A DNA stretch of 14,005 bases from JBFLVN01 sp040758475 (GTDB taxonomy: Bacteria > JAGRBM01). The notes under the pieces were generated by a model. It saw only the letters and a list, made by a program, of their open reading frames with translations. It was not told where the DNA came from and did not search any database. Below are positions 6,027 through 14,005 of this stretch, one piece after another; the stretch's first letter is position 1, and each line of letters opens with the position of its first letter. The DNA lies in the NCBI GenBank assembly GCA_040758475.1, contig JBFLVN010000077.1:1-14005 (forward strand), in the 5' to 3' direction. The position numbers and the translations under genes were made by a program.

Positions 6027-8705
6027 CTACCGCGCCGTCTCCGTCAGGAATTTTCTCGCCTCCGCGTGGTTCGGGTTGATCCGCAAGATTTTCTCGTAGT
6101 AGGGCCGCGCCCGGTCGGGCAGTTCCATCTGCAAGTAAAGCTTGGCGATCTTGAGGAGGGGGGCGGCGTCCCGGGGGGAGCGCTCGGAGATTTCTTCCCA
6201 CTGCTCGATGGCTTGGTGGCGCAGGTCCTTTCGCAAATAGAGCTCGGCCAGTTCCGAGCGGTAGGAAAGCTCCCCAGGCGATTTCTGGACGGCGAGCTTC
6301 ATTTCCTGGATCGCGTCCATCCATTTCCCCTCGCGGACGAATTCGCGGGAGAGTTCCCGGTGGTAGGCCCCGTTCGTGGGGAAACGCTCGATCAGGTCGC
6401 GCCAGAGGGCTTCGCCTTCCTGGCGCCCCAGGATTTTCCGGGCGTCTTCGAGGGCCCGCCACACGGCGGGCTGGTCGGGGGTGATGGCGAGCGAAGCCGA
6501 ATAGGCCTCGATCGCATCGGCCCAGCGGTCCGTGCGGACGTGGGTCCTTCCCAGAATCCAGAAACCCTTGGCGTCCTGCGGGTGGCGGACGGAGAAGTGG
6601 GCCGCGAGTTCCCTCGCCCCTTCGGCGTCGCCCGCGTCCCAGAGGGCGCTCACGGCGTCTTCCAGGAGCGAAACATCGTCCGGATTGGCCGCAAGCCCCC
6701 GCTCCAGAATCCGGCGGTGCTCGGCCCGAAGGCCCGCCTTCCGGTAGAGGGCGGAGAGCAAGGAGAGGGCGCCGGCCCGGTCGGGTACGGCGGCCTCCAG
6801 GAACGGGGCGAGCTGGCGGAGGCGCCCCGGATCGTCCCCCACGGAGCGGCGCAGGAGTTCGAAGGTGGGCCCCACGAACGTGATGTCGATCTCCTGGGCC
6901 CTCCGGAGGTCGAGGGCCCCAAGGCCCAGGCGCTGCGTCCGCCAGTAGTGCTTTCCCCGCTCGAAGAGAGGGTAGGGATCGTTGGGGGCGAGTTCGACGG
7001 CCCGCAGGAAATTGGCTTCGGCGTCGTCGTTTCTTCCGAGGCGCGCCGAGAGGGCGGCGAGGTCCGTCCGGTAGCGGGGCCATCTCGGGGCCGCCTGGAC
7101 GGCGCGCTCCAAGACGGAGAGGGCCTCTTCCAAGAGGGCTTTCTTGTCGGCGCCTTCCTCCGTCCGGGCGGCGCGGGCCGTGAGGATGCGCGCGAGCAGG
7201 TGGAGATGGGCGGCGTCCTTCGGGCGGTATCCGATGGCGTCCCGCGCCTGCTCTTCGGCGTGGGGGAGGTCACCGGCAGCCAGTTCGCTTGCCGCCTCGG
7301 CGGCGGCCGCGTCCGCCAGGAAAACCCTGGCGTCCATATAAATGAGTCCCAGGAAAAGAAGTGCCGCTCCCACGGCCCAGGGGAGGCGGCGGAGCGAACT
7401 GGCCGGGAGCCTCAGGGTCGCGGCGGCCCAGGCGCTCTCGCGCCGGCAGGCCGCGGCCGTGAGGATCGCGGCGAGGGCCACGGCGATGGCCGCATTCCCC
7501 GGGATGTGGAGGGGGAAATCGAAAAAGGAGTGGACGGCCAGGAAGAGGAGCCCCAGGGCCGCTCCGCGCGCGAGCCGCCGGTAATAATTGTCCCGGATCG
7601 GATGGGCGGGATGGAAGGCGTAGGAGGCGTACGCGGCGATGACGATCAGGAAGAGGGCAAGGCCGGTCACGCCGGTTTCGGCCAGGAGCTGGAGCCATTC
7701 GTTGTGGGCGAACTCGACGAGGTAGGGCATGCCGGGGGGACGCACGTTGGCGAAAGCATGGGCGAAGGTGGCGGGGCCCGTCCCGGTGAAGGGCTCTTCG
7801 AGGCCGGTCTGGACGGCGGCCTTCCAGAAGAGGAGGCGTTCGAGGGCGGAAGCTTCTTCCCCCACGCTCACGCGGGCCAGGCGCCGGGCGAGCGGCTCGA
7901 ATCCGAACCAGGCGGCCAGGATGAATCCCGCAAGGCCCAGGAGCGCCGCCCCGGTGGCAAGGCTCTGAACGCGGTCGCTCGCCGGGCTCGTCGCCCGGTC
8001 GATGAGCATGGCCAGGAGTACGACGGCCAGCGCCACGAACGCCCCCAGAGACAAAGTAAGCGCGAGGAAGAGAAGCACGAGGAGCGAGAGCGCCAGATAG
8101 AACCAGGGGTTGTCGAAGAGACTCCCCGGGCGAGTGGCGCGGGATTTAAGTCCCAGCACCGAATAGAGCCCCGCCGGAAGGAGCATGCCGAGGAGCGTCG
8201 CGAAGTGGTTGTGGTTGACGAAACTTCCCGTCAGCCCCCAGGCCTTGTAGGCGCCGCTTGCCGGTTCACCCGCCCCTACGCGGCCCGCAAGGCCCCACAC
8301 AGAGAGGAAAACGGCGAGCAGGAGGAGGAACGAGAGGGCCCGCTCGACGTGGGCTTTTTCCCGCAGGCCCGCCACCAGGGCGAAATAGAGAAGGCCGTAG
8401 TGGAAGACGAAGAGGGCGCTCCGCTCGGAGGCTTCCTCGTAGATGGAATGGCGGGCGAGAAAAACCATCCAGCCCCAGAACAGGAGGGCCGCCAGGAGGG
8501 AACGCCGGTTGGGAAGGTGGAGTTCCCCCCGGCGAAGACTCTCCAACACGGCGAGAGAGGCCGCCACGATCGCCAGGAACTCGAACGCGAGGCGCCCCCC
8601 CGGCGTCACGGCGCCGTAGAAGAACAGGGCGAAGGCATAAAGGAACGCCAGGACGGCGGTGGCCGCCGCCGCGAAGCGGTCCGGACGCGGCGCTATCTGG
8701 GTCAT
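6027..8705 (-). CDS. O-antigen ligase/polymerase (Wzy_C family) with C-terminal TPR domain
   Basis: A large inner-membrane protein of 892 residues. Residues about 11-455 contain roughly twelve hydrophobic helices. The family signatures are FVNHNHFATLL (162-172), the RLLFWKAA stretch (289-296) in a periplasmic loop, and AHNEWLQLLAETG (333-345), where conserved Arg and His residues act in glycan polymerisation or ligation. From about 465 to the end the chain is a series of TPR-like helical repeats, with the 34-residue pattern (for example around RAVELAPNDPYPLFERG and PYYEKILRINPNHAEARKFL), likely periplasmic or cytosolic protein-binding repeats. An AGGGGG ribosome site lies five bases before the ATG. 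It is the last gene of the polysaccharide cluster seen here, following the Wzc-like gene by 94 bp. Whether it polymerises a repeat unit (Wzy) or ligates glycan to lipid A core (WaaL) cannot be told from sequence. Confidence 0.9.
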   Translation of the reverse strand: MTQIAPRPDRFAAAATAVLAFLYAFALFFYGAVTPGGRLAFEFLAIVAASLAVLESLRRGELHLPNRRSLLAALLFWGWMVFLARHSIYEEASERSALFVFHYGLLYFALVAGLREKAHVERALSFLLLLAVFLSVWGLAGRVGAGEPASGAYKAWGLTGSFVNHNHFATLLGMLLPAGLYSVLGLKSRATRPGSLFDNPWFYLALSLLVLLFLALTLSLGAFVALAVVLLAMLIDRATSPASDRVQSLATGAALLGLAGFILAAWFGFEPLARRLARVSVGEEASALERLLFWKAAVQTGLEEPFTGTGPATFAHAFANVRPPGMPYLVEFAHNEWLQLLAETGVTGLALFLIVIAAYASYAFHPAHPIRDNYYRRLARGAALGLLFLAVHSFFDFPLHIPGNAAIAVALAAILTAAACRRESAWAAATLRLPASSLRRLPWAVGAALLFLGLIYMDARVFLADAAAAEAASELAAGDLPHAEEQARDAIGYRPKDAAHLHLLARILTARAARTEEGADKKALLEEALSVLERAVQAAPRWPRYRTDLAALSARLGRNDDAEANFLRAVELAPNDPYPLFERGKHYWRTQRLGLGALDLRRAQEIDITFVGPTFELLRRSVGDDPGRLRQLAPFLEAAVPDRAGALSLLSALYRKAGLRAEHRRILERGLAANPDDVSLLEDAVSALWDAGDAEGARELAAHFSVRHPQDAKGFWILGRTHVRTDRWADAIEAYSASLAITPDQPAVWRALEDARKILGRQEGEALWRDLIERFPTNGAYHRELSREFVREGKWMDAIQEMKLAVQKSPGELSYRSELAELYLRKDLRHQAIEQWEEISERSPRDAAPLLKIAKLYLQMELPDRARPYYEKILRINPNHAEARKFLTETAR

Positions 8706-8799
8706 GAACGCCCCCTGGGAAGGAAGAAGGGCATCTTATCCCGGCCGGTGCCCCGCGTCTTCAAGCCGTTCCCCCAAGCGCGTTTCCGCGAAGGAAATC

Positions 8800-10710
8800 T
8801 CAAGTGGTGGTTTCGGGCTGGCTGTAGGGATAACTCGAATAATAGTAGTAGGGCTGCTCGGCGAAATCGACGTAGTTAAGGACGACCCCGTAGATGTGGG
8901 CCCCGGCGGCCTGGAGCTGGTCGATCGAACGCTGGGTCATGGAGCGGTTCAAACGGTTCATGTCCAGGACCAGGAGGACGTTCCGGCCGACGGAGGCCAG
9001 AATGCTCGCGTCCGTGACGGGAAGGACCGGAGGGGAGTCGAAGATCACCTGATCGAAGTCGGCCGAGAGGCGGGCGAGGAGCTTCTGGAGGGTGGCCGCT
9101 TCGAGGAGTTCGGCCGGGTTCGGGGGGATCGCCCCGGCGGTGATGACCGAGAGGTTCGGGACGGGCCCGGCCCGGGCCACTTCCTGGTAGGAATCGATCT
9201 CGCCCGTAAGAAGGTGGGCGAGCCCCGGTTCCAGGGTCATTCCGAGTTCCTTGTGGGTGTTGGGATTGCGAAGGTCCGCGTCCACCAGGACGACTCTCCG
9301 GCCCGCCAGGGCCGTGGCCGTGGCGAGGTTGACCGACACGGTGGTTTTCCCGTCGCGGGGAACGCAGGACGTGATGATGAGGGTGTTGGTCGATTCGCGG
9401 GAGTGGGAGAATTTCACGTTCGTCCGGAGCGTCCGGAAGGCCTCGCTCGCGATGGACTGGGGCTCCCGGCTTGAAATGAGGGCCGCGCTCTTGCCGTCTT
9501 CCCCCGTGTTGATCCGGGGGATGGAAGCCAGGACCGGAAGGGCGAAGTGGACCTTGAATTCCTCGATGGAACGGATGCGGGGGTTGAGCCACTCGACAAG
9601 CAGGGCGAGCAGGATCCCGAGGAAAAGCCCGCCCGTCCCCGCCACGAAGGCGATGCGCCGGCGGTTCGGGGCGAAGGGGGCGCCGGGCACTTCGGCCCGT
9701 TCGATGATGCGCACGTTGGGCTGGTTCTGTTCGGAAGTAATGCCGGTCTGCTTGCGGCGGGCGATCAGGTCGTCGTAGAGGGACTTGTTCGCTTCCACGT
9801 CCCGCTTGAGCATGTCGTAGCGGATGGCCCGTTCCTTTTCCGAAATGGCGGCCGCCCGCGCCCGACGCCGGGTGGATTCACCGCGGGCCTCTTCGTCGGC
9901 GATCTTTTTCTGGATGATCTCGATCTCCCGGGTGACGGCTACGAGTTTGGGGTGCTTTTCCTTGTAGCGCTCCTGGAGGCGGCTCTTTTCGAGTTCGGCG
10001 CTCACAAGCTGAGCCTGGAGCGTGTTCAGGACGTCTCCTTCCCCTTCCCGCTCCCCTCCTCCCGAGGCCGCCAGCGTGGGATCGGCCGTCACCGTCAAGT
10101 CCGCTTTCCGGATGTAATCGATCAGCTCCTTCTCGGAGCGCTGGAGTTTCTCTTCCAACTCCGCGATCTGTTCTTCGAGGAAGGAATAGGATTTGCGGTA
10201 CGCCTCGTGGCGGGTTTCGGCCGTGAAGTCGATGTACTGTTCGGCGGCGGCGTTGGCGATGCGGGCCGCCATTTCGGGTTCCGTACCCCACCCCCGGATG
10301 CTGATGAGGCGGGTGTTCTCGATCCGCTCGACCGTGATGGAACGCTGGATGGTCCTCGCCCGCTGATCGAGGGTTTCCCCTTCCAGGATTTCACCCGGTT
10401 CGGCGAGCGCCTGGGCGATCCGCTCGGCAATGATGCGGCTTTGGAGGACCTGTATTTCGGTTTCAAACGTGAGGTTCGTGATGAAGTAGCTCTCGTAGGA
10501 GACGATCTGGTTGGGGAGAACCTGGAACTGGGGGGATATGACGATTTTCGATTGGGCGACGTACTGGTCGGGCTGTCCGAGGGCGTAGAAGACCGCCGTG
10601 CCCGTGCAGAGGGTGAAGACGAGGCCCACGATCCATCCCTGCTTGCGCAGGAAGTAGAGGAGATCCTTTCCTCGGAACGTGAGCGGCAGGCCGGTGAAAG
10701 GATTGTCCAT
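8800..10710 (-). CDS. Wzc-like polysaccharide chain-length determinant / BY-type tyrosine autokinase
   Basis: A 636-residue inner-membrane co-polymerase and bacterial tyrosine kinase that governs polymer length and export with the outer-membrane export protein. Residues 26-45 and 353-375 are the two membrane helices of a Wzz-type domain, with a long coiled coil between (about 170-320) and the proline-rich VPGAPFAPNRR (341-351) before helix two. The cytoplasmic kinase has Walker A SCVPRDGKTT (448-457), Walker A' VVLVDADLR (473-481) and Walker B QVIFDSPP (554-561). Conserved EAFRTLRTN precedes it (423-431). The tail has six tyrosines in nine residues (621-629), the usual autophosphorylation cluster. 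Domain order is of the single-chain Wzc type. The ATG follows the export-protein stop by 12 bp, so the two are co-transcribed. A separate cognate tyrosine phosphatase is not in the window. Confidence 0.93.
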   Translation of the reverse strand: MDNPFTGLPLTFRGKDLLYFLRKQGWIVGLVFTLCTGTAVFYALGQPDQYVAQSKIVISPQFQVLPNQIVSYESYFITNLTFETEIQVLQSRIIAERIAQALAEPGEILEGETLDQRARTIQRSITVERIENTRLISIRGWGTEPEMAARIANAAAEQYIDFTAETRHEAYRKSYSFLEEQIAELEEKLQRSEKELIDYIRKADLTVTADPTLAASGGGEREGEGDVLNTLQAQLVSAELEKSRLQERYKEKHPKLVAVTREIEIIQKKIADEEARGESTRRRARAAAISEKERAIRYDMLKRDVEANKSLYDDLIARRKQTGITSEQNQPNVRIIERAEVPGAPFAPNRRRIAFVAGTGGLFLGILLALLVEWLNPRIRSIEEFKVHFALPVLASIPRINTGEDGKSAALISSREPQSIASEAFRTLRTNVKFSHSRESTNTLIITSCVPRDGKTTVSVNLATATALAGRRVVLVDADLRNPNTHKELGMTLEPGLAHLLTGEIDSYQEVARAGPVPNLSVITAGAIPPNPAELLEAATLQKLLARLSADFDQVIFDSPPVLPVTDASILASVGRNVLLVLDMNRLNRSMTQRSIDQLQAAGAHIYGVVLNYVDFAEQPYYYYSSYPYSQPETTT

Positions 10711-10722
10711 CGCGCCACCCGC

Positions 10723-11628
10723 CTAGAAGAGGCTCTCGGGAATGCTGATCAGGTCGCCGGGTTGAAGCGTCACGTTCTTGTCGATTTCGCCCTCGACCAG
10801 ATCGCCCAGGCGGATCGTGACGATCTCCCGCCCTTCGCCCGTCCCCCGGACGAGGCGGGCCCGGTTGGCCGCCGCGAATTCGGTAAGGCCCCCCGCGTCG
10901 AGGACGGCGTTTAGCGCGGTGTATCCCTCGCGCCACGTGTAGGTGCCCGGCTTGTTTACTTCACCCAAAACGAAAATCTGCGTTCCCGACGCGAGCAGGT
11001 CCGATTCCCCGCCGGGACGGTTCAGAAAAACGATGTCGGAGGATTCGAGCAGGATGTCCTGGGAGAGATCGCCCCTGGCGAAGAGGGCGCCCAGGTCTAC
11101 GCGCACGTGCTTGAGCGGAGAGCCGCCGGCGCTCTCGGGTTTTTCCGCCGGATCACTAAAACGGAGCACCGAGGCCGAAGCGACGCCGGGGCTCGCGGGG
11201 CCGCCCGCTTCCAGGAGCACTTTGAGGAACGAGGGGTCTTCGCGGAGATAATAAAGGCCGGGCTTTGCCACGTGGCCGAAGAGGAAGACCTTGTGGCTCC
11301 GGAATTCCGAAACCGAAACGGTTACCACCGGGTCGATCAAATAGTCCTTGCCCAGGGTTTGCCCGAGTTCTTCCTTGATCTGGGCGGCGGTCTTTCCCGC
11401 CACCGGAATTTCGCCGAGGAGGGGGTACTGAATTTGTCCTTTGCTTCCCACCACGAAGCTTCCCGAAAGCTCTTCTTCCCGCCACACGTCGATCCGGAGG
11501 ACGTCGCCGGGCCCCACGAGGTACGGAGGGGCCCCTGCCAGGGCCTGCGGCGCGCGCAAAAACGCCAGCACCGCCGCGAGCAAGACGGCAGCGAGGGCGC
11601 CGGTTCGCTTGGAAAACCCTGGAATCAT
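10723..11628 (-). CDS. Wza-like polysaccharide export protein (PES plus two SLBB domains), without lipobox or C-terminal helix
   Basis: A 301-residue periplasmic OPX protein expected to form the channel that carries polysaccharide outward. A signal peptide covers about residues 1-31 (hydrophobic LAAVLLAAVLAFL, then an ALA-type site), with no lipobox Cys. The polysaccharide-export (PES) domain spans about 35-108, beginning YLVGPGDVLRIDVW. Two SLBB-like domains follow at about 112-205 (VFLFGHVAKPGLY) and 216-301 (IFVLGEVNKPGTY). Unlike E. coli Wza it has no lipid anchor and no extra C-terminal membrane helix, so it may rely on the barrel protein encoded just upstream. The ATG lacks a Shine-Dalgarno; a TAGAAT -10-like box ends seven bases before it, so the transcript may be nearly leaderless. 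The neighbour downstream is the tyrosine autokinase. The domain call is firm. Confidence 0.92.
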   Translation of the reverse strand: MIPGFSKRTGALAAVLLAAVLAFLRAPQALAGAPPYLVGPGDVLRIDVWREEELSGSFVVGSKGQIQYPLLGEIPVAGKTAAQIKEELGQTLGKDYLIDPVVTVSVSEFRSHKVFLFGHVAKPGLYYLREDPSFLKVLLEAGGPASPGVASASVLRFSDPAEKPESAGGSPLKHVRVDLGALFARGDLSQDILLESSDIVFLNRPGGESDLLASGTQIFVLGEVNKPGTYTWREGYTALNAVLDAGGLTEFAAANRARLVRGTGEGREIVTIRLGDLVEGEIDKNVTLQPGDLISIPESLF

Positions 11629-11635
11629 TAGTGAA

Positions 11636-11665
11636 ATTCTAGGCCTCCCTGTCCCATCCGTCCAA
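11636..11665 (-). promoter_or_regulatory. Possible internal promoter ahead of the export-protein gene
   Basis: On the minus strand TTGGAC (11665-11660) and TAGAAT (11641-11636, five of six matches to TATAAT) are separated by 18 bp. The 80-bp gap between the barrel gene and the export-protein gene is the longest gap but one in this cluster, and the predicted transcript would start about at the ATG. The motif match alone is weak evidence; the barrel gene's own message could equally read through. Confidence 0.3.
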
Positions 11666-11708
11666 CCGTGGTGCCTCGGCCGCCTTTTTCGGGTTCCTGG
11701 CGTCCCGG

Positions 11709-12881
11709 CTAGAAGGTCGCCCCCAACGTGAGTGAGCCCACGTTCCGGGTGAATTCGATCGCATTGTTGGGGCTCTTCCGGCGGGCATGTTCGTATTGGA
11801 CCCCGATTTTGAAGTGTTTGCCGAGCAAATACGTCGCGGTGGGAGAAATGCTCAACAGCGCCGTGTCGTCTTGAGCTCCTAGTCCTTCGTCATCCAGGGC
11901 CACCAACAGAAGGTCAACGGAAATTTCCAATCGTCTAAACAATTTGTGAAGCATGCCGAATTTGACACTATTAACCCTGAAAAATCGGCCATTGACCTGA
12001 GTGCTGTAGTTCCGCTCTGCGTCCACACCGATGTCAGTACGAGAGGAAGGGAGCCAGTGTATGCTGGTTTTTAAAATCCAGGTCGTATCGTCCCCACCCG
12101 CTTTGAAGAAGCGGGCGAGACCGCCGCTCAAAGAGTAACGCCATTTTTTGGTGCGAAGGGACAGGTCGAGCGATGTTCCCAGAGTTGAGTGATCGATCAG
12201 TTCTGGCGAAGTATTGTCGAAGAAAGTGGTCCGGTAATTCGACTCCAGCGTGAGCTCTGCAAGCCTTCCCACCTTTTTCATGAAATTGCCGCTTACAAAA
12301 ACGTCCGTCCGGTCCGGCTCTTGAGGCGATGCAATATCGTCGTGCCAGTCAATGACGTCGTAACGTTCGGCTCCCGGCTGCAAATGTGCCGTCCAGTAGC
12401 CGGGCAATGGAATGTCGTACAGCAGTACGGCATTGGCCGTATTGGCTTGGATCAGATTTGTAGGTTCGCCATCGGTATTTGAATATTGTAACGGTGTGGG
12501 TACGAACCGGTCGGAGAGAGTCAGCGAGAGCCGGTTTGTCGCCTGCAATTCCAGGGACGTGTTTACGTCAGCATAGACGCGGCTGAGACGGTCTTCCTTG
12601 GCGTAGACGTAGCCCGTCACGCCTCCCGAAACAGAAAACGACCCGGCGGCTAGCCGCCGGCCCCATTCAATTTCCGGTTCGTAAACGAAGAAGAAGTCGG
12701 ATTTTTCGCCCGTGGGCGCGTTGTTCACGTTGTCCGTCACGTTCGTCGAAAGGGAGACGTTGAAGTGGAGTCCCTGAGACTCCGAGCGGGCCTGTGGCGT
12801 TCCCAGCAGGAGAACCAGCAGGGTGCACCATCCAAGCGCCGGAACGAAGGCCGGCGGTTTTGAGTTACGGCGTCCGCTCAT
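11709..12881 (-). CDS. Beta-barrel outer-membrane protein of the polysaccharide cluster
   Basis: A 390-residue protein with a cleavable signal peptide (hydrophobic VPALGWCTLLVLLLG, then TPQARSES; mature N-terminus near 34). The mature part alternates polar and hydrophobic or aromatic residues in many short strands, for example SFSVSGGVTGYVYA and KWRYSLSGGLARF. It ends LTLGATF, with the terminal Phe and upstream pattern of a BAM-inserted barrel. Size and strand density fit an outer-membrane barrel of about 16-18 strands. It resembles the outer-membrane proteins often encoded in exopolysaccharide clusters (including exosortase-type ones). Its position before an anchorless Wza-like gene suggests it is the outer-membrane pore. 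The GAGG of the preceding gene's end lies four bases before the ATG, suggesting translational coupling. G+C is lower than in neighbours (24/60 at 11941-12000, 27/60 at 12181-12240). The exact strand count is not determined. Confidence 0.8.
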   Translation of the reverse strand: MSGRRNSKPPAFVPALGWCTLLVLLLGTPQARSESQGLHFNVSLSTNVTDNVNNAPTGEKSDFFFVYEPEIEWGRRLAAGSFSVSGGVTGYVYAKEDRLSRVYADVNTSLELQATNRLSLTLSDRFVPTPLQYSNTDGEPTNLIQANTANAVLLYDIPLPGYWTAHLQPGAERYDVIDWHDDIASPQEPDRTDVFVSGNFMKKVGRLAELTLESNYRTTFFDNTSPELIDHSTLGTSLDLSLRTKKWRYSLSGGLARFFKAGGDDTTWILKTSIHWLPSSRTDIGVDAERNYSTQVNGRFFRVNSVKFGMLHKLFRRLEISVDLLLVALDDEGLGAQDDTALLSISPTATYLLGKHFKIGVQYEHARRKSPNNAIEFTRNVGSLTLGATF

Positions 12882-12887
12882 GATGCC

Positions 12888-14005
12888 TCAGGGAACAGGT
12901 CCGATGGGAAGGTAGGGGCTTACCGGCTGGTCGTAGGGTTCCTCGACCTCGTCGGAAGGGAGGCCCTCTCCAGGCGGGTCGCCGTCCGGAATGGGAATGA
13001 AGGCGACCTGATCGGGGGGCGCGGGGATGCCCGCATGGTCCCTGTCCATTTCCGCGTATTCGCGACGCCGCTCCTCGAGGGCCGGCTCGGAGAGGTTCGC
13101 CCGCAGGGCTCCTTCCGTGACCGGCTGGCCCGGGGGGCCTTCGGCGAGGCCGAGATTCTTGGCCGCGGATGCGTAGGCCTCGGGGCTATCGTCGTGGCCC
13201 CGAAGCCAAAGGCCCTTGAGGCGCAGGCCCCGGCGGAGGACGGCTTCGATCCGCTGGGTTCCTTTCGGGAGGCGGAGGGAAGCCACCCGGACGCTCCGGA
13301 ATTCCCCTCCGCCAATCATTTCTTGTTTGCTCTCCAGGGAAGCCACCCGGCAGCCGTTGATGTCCCAACTGCTCGGGGCCATGCCCGCTAGTTCGGCCGT
13401 GACGGTATAGACGCCGGCTTTTTTCAGTGTCACTTGAAATGAGACGGTCCCACGTTCGCCGTTCGATTCGAGGAACCCGCCCCCCTCGCCCCCTGCGTGG
13501 CTGCGCAGGACGACATCCGAAGCCGCGCCGTCGTATTCATCGGCCCGGACGGCGATCGAGGGGTCCCTGCCCGGGAGGAGATCTTCGCGCCCCAGGGCCC
13601 GCACCATGGCGGCGGTCTTGTCGGCAAAGAGAAGTTCTTTTTCGCTTCCTGCCAGGTCGGTGGGCAGGATTTCCGGAAGGCACGGGATGGCCAGCCCCAA
13701 ACTCGAGATCGCTCCTCCTGGAGGGAGCGTCACGTGCAAGCGGTGCTCGCCGGCATCGAGCCACACCGGGGGCATCTGTACCGGGCTCCAATTGCTTCCT
13801 GTAACGACCGGGATGGGAGCCGCGTCATCGATCCGCCAGAGCTGGGGGCCGCCGCGAGCCTTTCCGTACGCGCGGACGGCTCCGGGCCGGACGAGGTGAA
13901 AGCGGTATTCGGCTTCGCCGGAAGCGGCGGGGGTTTCGATGGCCGGCAGGGTTTCGCCGCCCGAGTCGTCCCGCCCCAGGCGGATTCCAGCGGAAGCGGT
14001 GAGGA
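12888..14005 (-). CDS. Uncharacterised protein with carbohydrate-binding-like beta-sandwich repeats (5' end outside window)
   Basis: An open frame of 371 residues continues to the right edge without a stop, so the true start and any signal peptide lie outside; the ATG at 13775 is internal. Two regions look like CBM6/CBM35-style jelly-roll modules. Visible residues about 30-105 contain EYRFHLVRPGAVRAYGK, then WSPV...WLDAGEHRLHV. Residues about 170-270 contain VSFQVTLKKAGVYTVTAEL, then SVRVASLRLPKGTQRIEAVL and a terminal LKGLWLRG strand. The last about 90 residues are Pro-rich and charged. No catalytic motif is recognised. The gene ends six bases before the barrel-protein start, so it belongs to the same operon; a role binding, trimming or displaying the exported glycan is a guess. 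The product could instead be a secreted scaffold protein. Confidence 0.75.
   Translation of the reverse strand, partial: LTASAGIRLGRDDSGGETLPAIETPAASGEAEYRFHLVRPGAVRAYGKARGGPQLWRIDDAAPIPVVTGSNWSPVQMPPVWLDAGEHRLHVTLPPGGAISSLGLAIPCLPEILPTDLAGSEKELLFADKTAAMVRALGREDLLPGRDPSIAVRADEYDGAASDVVLRSHAGGEGGGFLESNGERGTVSFQVTLKKAGVYTVTAELAGMAPSSWDINGCRVASLESKQEMIGGGEFRSVRVASLRLPKGTQRIEAVLRRGLRLKGLWLRGHDDSPEAYASAAKNLGLAEGPPGQPVTEGALRANLSEPALEERRREYAEMDRDHAGIPAPPDQVAFIPIPDGDPPGEGLPSDEVEEPYDQPVSPYLPIGPVP

Noticed and set aside
5371..7083. A minus-strand open frame of 570 codons across the kinase and ligase genes
   Set aside because: It covers two conserved genes in other frames and its composition is Pro/Arg/Gly-rich without any family motif.
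8783..8797. Short inverted repeat TTTCC-GCGAA-GGAAA between the kinase and ligase genes
   Set aside because: The stem is only five base pairs, A/T-rich and without a T run, so it is not a convincing terminator.
5961..8879. A very long plus-strand open frame (972 codons) over the O-antigen ligase gene
   Set aside because: It lies opposite a well-supported membrane protein, is rich in Arg, Gly, Glu and Pro, and has no recognisable domain. Such antisense frames arise from G+C-rich codon bias.
9547..10914. A 455-codon plus-strand open frame opposite the tyrosine autokinase gene
   Set aside because: The opposite strand carries intact Walker motifs and membrane helices; this frame has only bias-driven composition.
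1..14005. tRNA, rRNA, CRISPR arrays, integrase or transposase genes
   Set aside because: I searched by eye and found no cloverleaf, spaced direct repeats or recombinase motif. Faint or partial examples could be missed without a computed search.

Overview
The window looks like a G+C-rich Gram-negative bacterial chromosome, probably from an uncultured lineage near the former Deltaproteobacteria; that placement is a weak inference from gene style only. The outer-membrane barrel, polysaccharide-export and phasin-like proteins support a Gram-negative envelope. All visible protein-coding genes read cleanly with the standard code, with one possible 3'-end disruption.

Region A (1-2700) is conspicuously A+T-rich. 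Sample lines count 22/60 G+C at 1-60 and 21/60 at 1741-1800, against 39/60 at 6061-6120. It carries a two-gene minus-strand cassette: a small radical SAM protein followed by a metallophosphoesterase that runs off the left edge. The second half of the phosphoesterase aligns, without gaps across the core, to thymidylate synthase, but lacks the catalytic cysteine. I know of no described system with this pair. The composition and layout suggest a horizontally acquired accessory (possibly defence) module, and this is the most interesting part of the window.

Region B (2704-6024) is housekeeping-like and G+C-rich. It holds a phospholipid-type acyltransferase, a 147-bp nested inverted-repeat element, a small phasin-like coiled-coil protein, and a divergently transcribed pair: class II fructose-1,6-bisphosphatase (glpX) and a uridine-kinase-family enzyme.

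Region C (6027-14005) is one minus-strand exopolysaccharide assembly and export cluster. In transcription order it contains: an incomplete gene with carbohydrate-binding-like beta-sandwich repeats, a beta-barrel outer-membrane protein, a Wza-like export protein with no membrane anchor of its own, a Wzc-like tyrosine autokinase/chain-length protein, and an O-antigen ligase/polymerase fused to a long TPR tail. Together they could polymerise a glycan, control its length and pass it through the periplasm and outer membrane. The glycosyltransferases are not in the window. The anchorless export protein beside a separate barrel resembles the split exporter/porin arrangement known from myxobacteria.
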